From Pseudomonas sp. B21-015 (lineage in GTDB: Bacteria > Pseudomonadota > Gammaproteobacteria > Pseudomonadales > Pseudomonadaceae): a DNA stretch of 64,000 nucleotides. The notes beneath the pieces were generated by a model, which was given only the letters and a program-made list of their open reading frames with translations, was not told the DNA's origin and made no database searches. Of the stretch, positions 17,767-25,890 are shown piece by piece. Position numbers and translations under genes: made by a program. The stretch spans positions 4,650,001 through 4,714,000 of the forward strand of contig NZ_CP087196.1 of NCBI RefSeq assembly GCF_024749285.1, in the 5' to 3' direction. Numbering within the stretch: position 1 is the stretch's first letter; each line of letters starts with the position of its first letter.

Positions 17767-19047
17767 ATGTCGGTCGATCCGCAACAACTGCTGCGCGAGC
17801 TGTTTGCCACAGCCATCGACGCGGCCCATCCGCAGCACGTCCTCGAAGATCATTTGCCAACCGATCGCAGCGGCCGGGTGATCGTCATCGGCGCCGGTAA
17901 AGCCGCAGCCGCCATGGCCCAGGTGGTCGAGCGCTGCTGGCAGGGTGAAGTGTCCGGCCTGGTGGTGACCCGTTATGGCCACGGCGCCCCGTGCGAAAAA
18001 ATCGAAGTGGTCGAAGCTGCTCACCCGGTGCCGGATGCGGCTGGTTTGGCTGTCGCGAAACGGGTGCTGGAACTGGTCAGCGACTTGAGTGAAGACGACC
18101 GCGTAATCTTCCTGCTCTCGGGCGGTGGCTCTGCCCTGCTCGCCTTGCCTGCCGCCGGCATCACCCTGGCCGACAAGCAATCAATCAACAAAGCCCTGCT
18201 CAAATCCGGCGCGACCATCGGCGAGATGAATTGCGTGCGCAAGCACCTCTCGGCGATCAAGGGCGGTCGTCTGGGTAAAGCCTGCTGGCCGGCCACGGTT
18301 TATACCTATGCGATTTCCGATGTACCGGGCGACCTCGCCACGGTCATCGCGTCCGGTCCTACGGTGGCCGACCCGAGCACCTCGTCCGAAGCGCTGGCGA
18401 TCCTCAAGCGCTATGGCATCGAAGTCCCGGCCTCGGTGCGCAACTGGCTGCAAAGCCCGGAATCGGAAACGGTCAAACCCGGCGATCCGAGCCTGGCCCG
18501 CAGTCACTTCCAATTGATCGCCCGCCCACAGCAATCGCTGGAAGCGGCGGCGGTGAAAGCCCGTCAGGCCGGTTTCAGTCCGTTGATCCTCGGCGATCTG
18601 GAAGGCGAATCCCGGGAAGTGGCGAAAGTCCACGCCGGCATTGCGCGACAGATCGTCCAGCACGGCCAGCCGCTGTCGGCACCGTGCGTGATTCTGTCCG
18701 GCGGCGAAACCACCGTCACCGTGCGCGGCAATGGCCGTGGCGGGCGCAACGCCGAATTCCTGCTGAGCCTGACCGACAGCCTCAAAGGCTTGCCCGGCGT
18801 CTACGCCCTGGCCGGTGACACCGACGGTATCGACGGTTCCGAAGACAACGCCGGCGCGATCATGACCCCGGACAGCTACGCCCGCGCCATCGCCCTTGGC
18901 TTGAGCGCCAGCGACGAGTTGGACAACAACAATGGCTACGGTTATTTCGAGGCACTGGACGCCCTGATCGTCACCGAGCCGACCCGCACCAACGTCAACG
19001 ACTTCCGCGCCATTTTGATTCTCGAGAGCCCTAAACATGACGCCTGA
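17767..19047 (+). CDS. ttuD: Glycerate 2-kinase / hydroxypyruvate reductase (MOFRL family)
   Basis: A 426-residue protein of the DUF4147-MOFRL family. Members named TtuD were first called hydroxypyruvate reductase, but the family phosphorylates glycerate to 2-phosphoglycerate. Visible motifs are VIGAGKAAAAMA (residues 40-51), LLSGGGSALL near residue 120, ISDVPGDLATVIASGPT, and the C-terminal GGRNAEFLLSL and AGDTDGIDG segments of MOFRL. In this operon the kinase role completes glyoxylate to 2-phosphoglycerate. The ATG follows GGGAGCCCGCC. It overlaps pyk by 11 bases. Confidence 0.92.
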   Translation: MSVDPQQLLRELFATAIDAAHPQHVLEDHLPTDRSGRVIVIGAGKAAAAMAQVVERCWQGEVSGLVVTRYGHGAPCEKIEVVEAAHPVPDAAGLAVAKRVLELVSDLSEDDRVIFLLSGGGSALLALPAAGITLADKQSINKALLKSGATIGEMNCVRKHLSAIKGGRLGKACWPATVYTYAISDVPGDLATVIASGPTVADPSTSSEALAILKRYGIEVPASVRNWLQSPESETVKPGDPSLARSHFQLIARPQQSLEAAAVKARQAGFSPLILGDLEGESREVAKVHAGIARQIVQHGQPLSAPCVILSGGETTVTVRGNGRGGRNAEFLLSLTDSLKGLPGVYALAGDTDGIDGSEDNAGAIMTPDSYARAIALGLSASDELDNNNGYGYFEALDALIVTEPTRTNVNDFRAILILESPKHDA

Positions 19048-20452
19048 CAAGAAGGTCAAAATCCTCGCTACCCTTGGCCCGGCCACCGACGGGATCGAAG
19101 ACATCCGTGAATTGGTGCAGGCCGGGGTCAATATCTTTCGCCTGAACTTCAGCCATGGCGATCACGCCGACCACGCGCAGCGCTATCAGTGGATTCGTGA
19201 AGTCGAGCGCCAGCTGAATTACCCCTTGGGGATTCTGATGGACCTGCAAGGCCCGAAATTGCGGGTCGGCAAATTCGCCCAAGGCAAAGTGCAGCTGCAT
19301 CGCGGTCAGGCCTTGCGTCTGGATCTGGATGCGACACCGGGGGATGAACGCCGGGTCAACCTGCCCCATCCTGAAATCATCGCCGCTCTGGAGCCCGGCA
19401 TGGACCTGCTGCTGGACGACGGCAAGCTGCGCCTGCGAGTGGTGACCAAGTACGCCGATGCCATCGACACCACGGTGCTCAACGGTGGCGAGCTGTCGGA
19501 TCGCAAAGGCGTCAACGTGCCGCAAGCCGTGCTGGACCTGAGCCCGCTGACCGCCAAGGACCGTCGCGACTTGAGCTTCGGTCTGGAACTGGGCGTGGAT
19601 TGGGTCGCGCTGTCGTTCGTGCAACGCCCGGAAGACATCCGCGAAGCCCGCGCGCTGATCGGCGACAAGGCGTTCTTGATGGCGAAGATCGAGAAACCAT
19701 CGGCCGTGACGCAACTGCGGGAAATCGCTGAATTGAGCGATGCGATCATGGTCGCGCGCGGTGACCTGGGTGTGGAAGTGCCGGCCGAAAGCGTGCCGCA
19801 GATTCAGAAAAACATCATCAGCACCTGCCGGCAACTCGGCAAACCGGTGGTGGTGGCGACGCAGATGCTGGAGTCGATGCGTTTCTCCCCGGCCCCGACC
19901 CGTGCCGAAGTCACTGACGTCGCCAACGCCGTGGCCGAAGGTGCGGACGCGGTGATGCTGTCGGCGGAAACCGCGTCCGGCGAGTACCCGCTGGAAGCCG
20001 TGCAAATGATGAGCAAGATCATCCGTCAGGTGGAAAACGGTCCGGACTATCAGACCCAACTGGACGTGAGTCGGCCGAAGGCTGAAGCCACGGTGTCGGA
20101 CGCGATCAGCTGCGCGATCCGCCGCATCAGTAACGTACTGCCGGTGGCGGTGCTGGTGAATTACAGCGAGTCCGGCGCGTCGAGTCTGCGGGCGGCGCGG
20201 GAACGGCCGACGGTGCCGATCCTCAACTTGACGCCAAACCTGCAAACCGCCCGGCGATTGACGGTGGCGTGGGGCGTGCATTCGGTGGTCAACGATCGGC
20301 TGCGGCAGGTGGATGAAGTGTGCTCGACGGCACTGGAGATTGCCCAGGCACAGGGGATGGCTCAGCGGGGGGATACGTTGCTGATTACTGCTGGGGTGCC
20401 GTTCGGGCAGCCGGGGTCGACCAATTCGTTGCGCATCGAGACATTAATCTAA
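19037..20452 (+). CDS. pyk: Pyruvate kinase
   Basis: Transfers phosphate from phosphoenolpyruvate to ADP, giving pyruvate and ATP. At 471 residues it is a standard bacterial enzyme. Motifs are KVKILATLGPATDG at the start, the FSHGDHADH loop, MAKIEKPSAV with the catalytic lysine, MVARGDLGVEVP and VATQMLESM. The start overlaps the glycerate kinase gene by 11 bases, so it is probably co-translated with it. This links the glyoxylate route to pyruvate through enolase. It is probably the glyoxylate-linked isozyme (pykF-like); a second pyruvate kinase is usual in the genus. Confidence 0.95.
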   Translation: MTPDKKVKILATLGPATDGIEDIRELVQAGVNIFRLNFSHGDHADHAQRYQWIREVERQLNYPLGILMDLQGPKLRVGKFAQGKVQLHRGQALRLDLDATPGDERRVNLPHPEIIAALEPGMDLLLDDGKLRLRVVTKYADAIDTTVLNGGELSDRKGVNVPQAVLDLSPLTAKDRRDLSFGLELGVDWVALSFVQRPEDIREARALIGDKAFLMAKIEKPSAVTQLREIAELSDAIMVARGDLGVEVPAESVPQIQKNIISTCRQLGKPVVVATQMLESMRFSPAPTRAEVTDVANAVAEGADAVMLSAETASGEYPLEAVQMMSKIIRQVENGPDYQTQLDVSRPKAEATVSDAISCAIRRISNVLPVAVLVNYSESGASSLRAARERPTVPILNLTPNLQTARRLTVAWGVHSVVNDRLRQVDEVCSTALEIAQAQGMAQRGDTLLITAGVPFGQPGSTNSLRIETLI

Positions 20453-20467
20453 CTCCCCCCACACAAT

Positions 20468-20574
20468 GATCGTTCCCACGCTCTGCGTGGGAATGCAGCC
20501 CGGGACGCTCCGCGTCCCAAGAGCAGACGCAGAGCGTCCATTGAGGCATTCCCACGCAGAGCGTGGGAACGATC
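20468..20574. repeat. 107-base palindromic repeat after pyk
   Basis: Third copy of the GATCGTTCCCACGCTCTGCG repeat, 15 bases after the pyk stop and 20 bases before the urea transporter start. No separate terminator is seen, so this hairpin may serve as one or stabilise the transcript end. Confidence 0.9.
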
Positions 20575-20593
20575 TGTACTGACTGCCCCCATC

Positions 20594-21508
20594 ATGCCTG
20601 CCAACCACTTCCACACCCACTGCCCCGACTGGGCCACCGCCCTGCTCAACGGCTTCAGCCAGATCTTCCTCCAGCGCCATCCGCTGTGCGGCCTGCTGTG
20701 TCTGTTGGCGATCCTGTTCAGTGCGCCGGCCCTGCTCGGCGGTGCGTTACTGGGAGGAGTCGCCGGGTTGCTCACCGCGCAACGTCGCGGGTATGCCAAG
20801 GCTGATCGTCAGGCCGGGCTGTTCAGTTACAACGGTGTTTTGCTCGGCTTGCTGCTGAGCCTTTATTTCCCTTGGTCAGCGCTGCTACCACCGTTGATCA
20901 TCGCCAGTGGCGGTCTGAGCGCGATGCTCACCCGGCAATGGCTCAAAGACGCTGACGATCATCAATGTCTACCGGCCTATACCGCACCTTTCGTTGGGTT
21001 GAGTTGGTTATTGCTCGGCTTTGCCGCACCGCAGCAACCCGCTCCGCTGATCGAACTGAACACCCTCAACCTGCTCGCCGCCGAATTGAAAGGCCTGGGG
21101 CAAGTCATGTTTCTCGGTCATCCCCTGGCCGGCGCGCTGATTGCCGCCGGGTTGCTGATCGCTGACCGCCGCGCCTTCCTGTGGGCGCTGCTCGGCTCTG
21201 CTGCCGGCCTTGGCTTCGCCTTGCTGCATCACGACACCTCCAGCGCCTTGCAGGGCTTGAGCGGCTACAACCCGCTGCTCGCCGCCCTCGCCTTAAGCCC
21301 GCAACGCCGCCAACCGTGGCTGCCGCTGCTCGGCATTCTGCTGGCAGTGTTGCTCACGCCGGGATTTGCCGCACTGGGTCTGGCAGCGCTGACCGCGCCC
21401 TTCATCCTTGCCTGCTGGCTGATTCGCGCAGGCTGCAGAGTGCTGCGTCAGGCCGCCATAGACAGCGCGCCTTGCGCTACCGGGGAGAATCACCCTAGGC
21501 TTCGCTGA
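20594..21508 (+). CDS. Urea transporter (UT family)
   Basis: A 304-residue membrane protein of the urea transporter family (PF03253), the channel-like facilitators related to mammalian UT-B. About ten hydrophobic helices are seen. Family motifs are FSQIFLQRHPLCGLLCL, FSYNGVLLGL, LPAYTAPFV and LSGYNPLLAALAL; the two related halves carry the paired YNG/YNP motifs typical of this fold. No urease gene is present in the window. The ATG directly follows a palindromic repeat, with no evident promoter of its own. A role in urea or short amide uptake is inferred. Confidence 0.85.
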   Translation: MPANHFHTHCPDWATALLNGFSQIFLQRHPLCGLLCLLAILFSAPALLGGALLGGVAGLLTAQRRGYAKADRQAGLFSYNGVLLGLLLSLYFPWSALLPPLIIASGGLSAMLTRQWLKDADDHQCLPAYTAPFVGLSWLLLGFAAPQQPAPLIELNTLNLLAAELKGLGQVMFLGHPLAGALIAAGLLIADRRAFLWALLGSAAGLGFALLHHDTSSALQGLSGYNPLLAALALSPQRRQPWLPLLGILLAVLLTPGFAALGLAALTAPFILACWLIRAGCRVLRQAAIDSAPCATGENHPRLR

Positions 21509-21529
21509 TTCTCGATTCAGGCGTTATCC

Positions 21530-22354
21530 ATGGACAGCAGCAAAAACTGGCGTGAAGCGCTTTACGTCATGATTTTCCAGACCGATACCCAGGCCGGTCG
21601 GCGCTTCGACAGCATCTTGCTGTTGATCATCCTCGCCAGTCTGGTGATCGTGGTGCTAGACAGTATCGACAGCGTTCACCAGAACTACGCCGCTGTGCTG
21701 GCGTACATCGAATGGGGCTTCACCGTCATTTTCGTCATCGAATACGGCCTGCGCCTGTACTGCTCGCCCAAGCCGCTGCGCTACGCGTTCAGCTTCTACG
21801 GGCTGGTGGATTTGCTGGCGATCGTGCCCGGGGTCCTCGCGCTGTATTACAGCGATGCGCAGTACCTGCTGATCATCCGGATCATTCGGATGCTGCGGAT
21901 TTTCCGCGTGCTCAAGCTCAGCCCGTATCTGAAGCAAGCCAACTACCTGATGCTGGCGCTACGCGGCAGCAAGCAGAAAATCGTGGTGTTTCTGCTCAGC
22001 GTCAGCACCCTGGTGACGGTGTTCGGCACCTTGATGTACGTGATCGAAGGCCCGGAGCACGGCTTCACCAGCATCCCCAAAGGCATCTATTGGGCCATCG
22101 TCACGCTGACTACCGTGGGTTTTGGCGACATCGTGCCCAGGACGCCGTTGGGTCAGGTGGTTTCGTCGCTGGTGATGATCACCGGTTACTCGATCATCGC
22201 CGTGCCAACAGGGATCTTTACCGCGGAACTGGCCAACGCCATGCGCGGTGAACAATTGCAACACGATTGCCCGACCTGCCAGAAAAACAGTCACGAACAC
22301 AACGCGGCGTTCTGCTCCCGCTGCGGCAATGCGCTGTTTAAGAAACTGGAATGA
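21530..22354 (+). CDS. Voltage-gated potassium channel with C-terminal zinc ribbon
   Basis: A 274-residue six-helix ion channel. Hydrophobic S1-S3 occupy roughly residues 25-105. An S4-like sensor with regularly spaced arginines (IRIIRMLRIFRVLKL) lies near 110-125, and the pore helix with the potassium filter TTVGFGD near residues 195-201. After the last helix come about 50 cytoplasmic residues with a CPTCQK and a CSRCGN pair, a probable zinc ribbon. No RCK/TrkA domain is present. The gene begins 21 bases after the urea transporter stop codon, so it is likely co-transcribed. Confidence 0.9.
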   Translation: MDSSKNWREALYVMIFQTDTQAGRRFDSILLLIILASLVIVVLDSIDSVHQNYAAVLAYIEWGFTVIFVIEYGLRLYCSPKPLRYAFSFYGLVDLLAIVPGVLALYYSDAQYLLIIRIIRMLRIFRVLKLSPYLKQANYLMLALRGSKQKIVVFLLSVSTLVTVFGTLMYVIEGPEHGFTSIPKGIYWAIVTLTTVGFGDIVPRTPLGQVVSSLVMITGYSIIAVPTGIFTAELANAMRGEQLQHDCPTCQKNSHEHNAAFCSRCGNALFKKLE

Positions 22355-22450
22355 GCAAAGTGCTTTTTAATCTTTAAACGACTATGCGAGCCCGGCTATA
22401 GTCGCTGGCAAAACGGTGGCAACCGCTCTTCAATGACTGACAACTAACCC

Positions 22451-22550
22451 GTAGAAGCTGCCGCAGGCTGCGATCTTTTGACTTTGATTTGTGTCGGCTA
22501 TTCAAGATCAAGAACGAAATCAAAAGATCGCAGCCTGCGGCAGCTCCTAC
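22451..22550. repeat. Inverted repeat, GCTGCCGCAGGCTGCGATC type
   Basis: GTAGAAGCTGCCGCAGGCTG at the left and its near-perfect complement ending CAGCTCCTAC at the right flank about 45 bases. It ends 19 bases before the cysP GTG start, so it lies in that gene's leader. Related copies occur at 36341, 38279, 50989 and 60672. Confidence 0.85.
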
Positions 22551-22569
22551 AAAAGACAAGGAATGCGCA

Positions 22570-23568
22570 GTGAAAAAACTCTTTGGCGCCTCACTTCTGG
22601 CCGCTGGCCTGGCCTTGGGCAGCGTGGCTCAGGCTGCACCGACCCTGCTTAACGTTTCCTACGACGTGATGCGAGATTTCTACAAGGACTACAACGCTGC
22701 CTTCCAGAAACACTGGCAAGCCGAGCACAACGAGAACATCACGCTGCAGATGTCCTTCGGCGGTTCCAGCAAACAGGCCCGTTCAGTGATCGATGGCCTG
22801 CCGGCTGACGTCATCACCATGAACATGGCCACCGACATCAACGCCCTGGCGGATAACGGCAAACTGGTCCCGGACAACTGGGTCACGCGCCTGCCGAACA
22901 ACAGCGCGCCATTCACCTCGGCGACCGTGTTTATCGTGCGCAAAGGCAACCCGAAAGCCCTGAAAGACTGGCCGGACTTGCTCAAGGACGGCGTGCAGGT
23001 GATCGTCCCCAACCCGAAAACCTCGGGCAACGGCCGCTACACCTACCTCTCGGCCTGGGGCTATGTGCTGAAAAACGGCGGTGACGAAAACAAGGCAAAA
23101 GCTTTCGTCGGCAAACTGTTCAAACAAGCGCCAGTGCTGGATACCGGTGGCCGAGCAGCCACCACCACGTTCATGACCAACCAGATCGGTGACGTGCTGG
23201 TGACCTTCGAAAACGAAGCGGAAATGATTGCCCGCGAGTTTGGTCGTGATCAGTTTGAAGTGATTTACCCGAGTGTTTCCGCTGAAGCTGAACCACCGGT
23301 GTCCGTGGTCGACAAAGTCGTCGAGAAGAAAGGCACTCGCGCTGCCGCTGAGGAATATTTGAAGTACCTGTGGTCGCCGGAAGGTCAGGAGATTGCGGCT
23401 GCCAACTACCTGCGCCCACGTGATCCGGCCGTGTTGGCCAAGTACACCGATCGCTTCCCGAAAGTGGACTTCCTTTCGGTGGAGAAGACCTTTGGTGACT
23501 GGCGCACTGTGCAGAAGACTCACTTCAATGATGGTGGGATCTTCGATCAGATATACAGCGGTCAGTAA
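22570..23568 (+). CDS. cysP: Sulfate/thiosulfate-binding periplasmic protein
   Basis: A substrate-binding protein of the sulfate ABC importer, 332 residues. The signal peptide ends AQA-A at residue 22. The mature protein begins LLNVSYDVMRDFYKDYNAAF, the CysP/Sbp signature, followed by FGGSSKQARSVIDGLPADV and NPKTSGNGRYTYLSAW, which form the sulfate pocket. The GTG at 22570 after ACAAGGAATGC was preferred over the longer frame, which would run through a palindromic repeat. No cysT, cysW or cysA genes follow, so it is a stand-alone binder. It could be named sbp rather than cysP. Confidence 0.9.
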   Translation: MKKLFGASLLAAGLALGSVAQAAPTLLNVSYDVMRDFYKDYNAAFQKHWQAEHNENITLQMSFGGSSKQARSVIDGLPADVITMNMATDINALADNGKLVPDNWVTRLPNNSAPFTSATVFIVRKGNPKALKDWPDLLKDGVQVIVPNPKTSGNGRYTYLSAWGYVLKNGGDENKAKAFVGKLFKQAPVLDTGGRAATTTFMTNQIGDVLVTFENEAEMIAREFGRDQFEVIYPSVSAEAEPPVSVVDKVVEKKGTRAAAEEYLKYLWSPEGQEIAAANYLRPRDPAVLAKYTDRFPKVDFLSVEKTFGDWRTVQKTHFNDGGIFDQIYSGQ

Positions 23569-23581
23569 TGCCTGAACCCAA

Positions 23582-23613
23582 CGAAAAGGCGACCTGTGAA
23601 GGTCGCCTTTTTT
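23582..23613. terminator. Bidirectional terminator between cysP and the DUF5666-like gene
   Basis: AAAAGGCGACC pairs with GGTCGCCTTTTTT around TGTGAA; the A-run and T-run let it work on both strands. It follows cysP by 14 bases and lies about 40 bases beyond the convergent gene's stop. Confidence 0.85.
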
Positions 23614-23655
23614 GTGGGTGCATGCTTGTGTGGCGAGGGGTATTGCGTCATGCCG

Positions 23656-24285
23656 TTACATTGGCGGGGTTATGCCGTCCTTGCCCGCTGCAATCGATTG
23701 GGCGGTGAGTGTCCCGTCGGCACTCTGGGTCACAAACGTCACGATCTTCACGCCCACCTTCAGCAAGCTCCGATCACCCGGCACCACGTTCACAATCGGC
23801 ACATCCTCCGGCACCAGAATCGTCTGCTGCCCACCCTTGTAGTTGACGGTCAGAACCCGGCCGTTGCTGACCACCAGATCACCCACGCTGCCGTTGGTCA
23901 TGCTGCTGCCCTTGACCAGATCAAAAGGCCGATGGCCGTCGCCGCTGCCGGCCAGCTCCGGCGGGAACACATGGACTTCCAGGGCCTTGAGGGTGCCATC
24001 TTCCTGGGGCACGGCAGCCGAGCCGATGTAGCTGCCGGGCTTGATGTCTTCGATATTGGCCAGGGTGACGGCGTGGGTTTTGGTGTCCCTGGTCAGGTTG
24101 ATCACCACATTTTCGCCGCTATTGACGTGGATTTTCATGACGTCTGCGCTGATGCCGGTGATCTCGCCGCGCACGCCTATGCGCATCCCCGGTGCGTCGG
24201 CGGCCTGAGCGAAACCTGCCGTGAACACGCCGATCAAGGTAACAACTGAAGCGCCGCGGATCAGGTGTCGGAACATCGCATTCAT
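23656..24285 (-). CDS. Secreted protein with DUF5666-like repeats, function unknown
   Basis: A 209-residue exported protein with a signal peptide ending AQAAD near residue 29. The mature part is rich in short beta strands (GVRGEITGISADVMKIHV, VINLTRDTKTHAVTLANIEDIKPGSYIG, VLTVNYKGGQQTILV). This suggests small OB-like or DUF5666-type barrels. There are no catalytic motifs or cysteines. The ATG at 24285 follows GGAAGGCACTCC. It is monocistronic, convergent with cysP and divergent from an MFS exporter. A role in the periplasm is all that can be said. Confidence 0.7.
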   Translation of the reverse strand: MNAMFRHLIRGASVVTLIGVFTAGFAQAADAPGMRIGVRGEITGISADVMKIHVNSGENVVINLTRDTKTHAVTLANIEDIKPGSYIGSAAVPQEDGTLKALEVHVFPPELAGSGDGHRPFDLVKGSSMTNGSVGDLVVSNGRVLTVNYKGGQQTILVPEDVPIVNVVPGDRSLLKVGVKIVTFVTQSADGTLTAQSIAAGKDGITPPM

Positions 24286-24520
24286 ATTGGAGTGCCTTCC
24301 AGTTTATCGAGCATAAGAGAACATAAGCACGCTATCGAAGAGGATGTAAGTGAATGTATCATCGGATCCCAGTGTTCGGACGCATGGTTCATCGACAGGC
24401 AGCGCACACGTGCGTCACTCATTCCGCAAAGGAATGATTACTATCACTCCAAACCCTCTTCCGCCGCTCTAGCCAGCCAATTAGCCTCTGCGCATTCCTT
24501 CTTGTTCAGCGAGCCACGTT

Positions 24521-25726
24521 ATGAATCCAGCGACTCAGGTATCCCACGGTGCCGCGACAATGACCCGAGGCATGGTGCTGCTCTTCGCCTTCTGCTGCGG
24601 CGCCATCGTGGCCAACATCTACTACGCCCAGCCGATCATCGGCCTGATCGCGCCCGACATCGGCCTGACCGACACCATGGCCAGCCTGATCGTTTCGCTG
24701 ACGCAGATTGGTTATGCGCTGGGTCTGTTCTTCCTGGTGCCGCTGGGTGATCTGCTGGAAAACCGTCGCTTGATGATCATCACCACCGTGGTGGCGATTG
24801 CCAGTCTGCTGGGCGCGGCGTTCACCGATCAGCCGAACGTTTTCCTGCTGATTTCGCTGCTGGTGGGGTTCAGTTCGGTGTCGGTGCAGATCCTGATTCC
24901 GCTGGCCGCCCACCTGACGCCGGAAGCGTCGCGCGGTCGCGTGGTTGGCGGGATCATGGGCGGTCTGCTGCTGGGAATTCTGCTGGCCCGGCCGGTGTCC
25001 AGCGTAGTGGCCGACCACTTCGGCTGGCGCGCAATGTTCGTCATTGCAGCGGTGTTGATGGCAGCGATCAGCATCGTCCTGGCCCTGACGGTACCCAAGC
25101 GCCAGCCTGATCACAACGCCTCTTATGGCCAGTTACTGGGTTCGCTCTGGACGCTGCTGCGCCAGCAACCGGTTTTGCGTCAGCGGGCGTTTTATCAGGC
25201 TTGCATGTTCGCCACGTTCAGCCTGTTCTGGACCGCCGTACCGTTGGAGCTGGCGCGCAATCATGGCCTGTCGCAAACCCAGATCGCGATCTTCGCTCTG
25301 GTCGGAGCCATCGGCGCGATTGCCGCGCCCATCGCCGGTCGACTGGCCGATACCGGCCACACCCGCCTCGCCTCGCTGCTGGCGATGCTGTTCGCCAGCT
25401 TGAGCTTCCTGCCGGCCTTCATCCACCCGGCCTACAGCGTCATCGGCCTGGCCGTCACGGGCGTGGTACTGGATTTCTGCGTGCAGATGAACATGGTCCT
25501 CGGCCAACGCGCGGTCTACACCCTCGATGCCAAGAGCCGCGGCCGTCTGAATGCGCTGTACATGACCAGCATCTTCATCGGCGGCGCGTTTGGCTCATCG
25601 GTGGCCAGTGCGGTGTACGAACATGGCGGCTGGTTGTGGATCGTGATTGTCGGCAGCGCGTTTCCATTGCTGGCGCTGTTACGGTTTTTGAGTGCTTCAG
25701 GGAAGCCTGCACTGGCGACGGCGTAA
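24521..25726 (+). CDS. MFS transporter
   Basis: A 401-residue major facilitator with 12 predicted helices. The motif-A-like loop PLGDLLENRR sits between helices 2 and 3, and helix 1 reads ANIYYAQPIIGLI, as in YgaY/YnfM-type drug or arabinose exporters. Substrate cannot be read from the sequence. The ATG at 24521 starts a short hydrophilic lead of about 17 residues before the first helix. A LysR regulator gene follows on the same strand after a REP doublet and may control it. Confidence 0.88.
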   Translation: MNPATQVSHGAATMTRGMVLLFAFCCGAIVANIYYAQPIIGLIAPDIGLTDTMASLIVSLTQIGYALGLFFLVPLGDLLENRRLMIITTVVAIASLLGAAFTDQPNVFLLISLLVGFSSVSVQILIPLAAHLTPEASRGRVVGGIMGGLLLGILLARPVSSVVADHFGWRAMFVIAAVLMAAISIVLALTVPKRQPDHNASYGQLLGSLWTLLRQQPVLRQRAFYQACMFATFSLFWTAVPLELARNHGLSQTQIAIFALVGAIGAIAAPIAGRLADTGHTRLASLLAMLFASLSFLPAFIHPAYSVIGLAVTGVVLDFCVQMNMVLGQRAVYTLDAKSRGRLNALYMTSIFIGGAFGSSVASAVYEHGGWLWIVIVGSAFPLLALLRFLSASGKPALATA

Positions 25727-25761
25727 CAACGTTAAAAGCACCACGATCAAACGCAAACCCC

Positions 25762-25849
25762 TGTGGGAGCGGGCTTGCTCGCGAAAGCGCCAGGTCAGTC
25801 AACCTCTGCGCTGAATGTCACACTATCTTCGCGAGCCGCCGCTCCCACA
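25762..25849. repeat. REP doublet with a degenerate right arm
   Basis: TGTGGGAGCGGGCTTGCTCG at the left is a hybrid of the two REP subtypes. The right unit, CGCGAGCCGCCGCTCCCACA, has lost part of its palindrome. It lies between the MFS and LysR genes. Confidence 0.75.
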
Positions 25850-25890
25850 CGCGATCTGCGGCACTAACGCGACCTGCATAAGGACTTACG

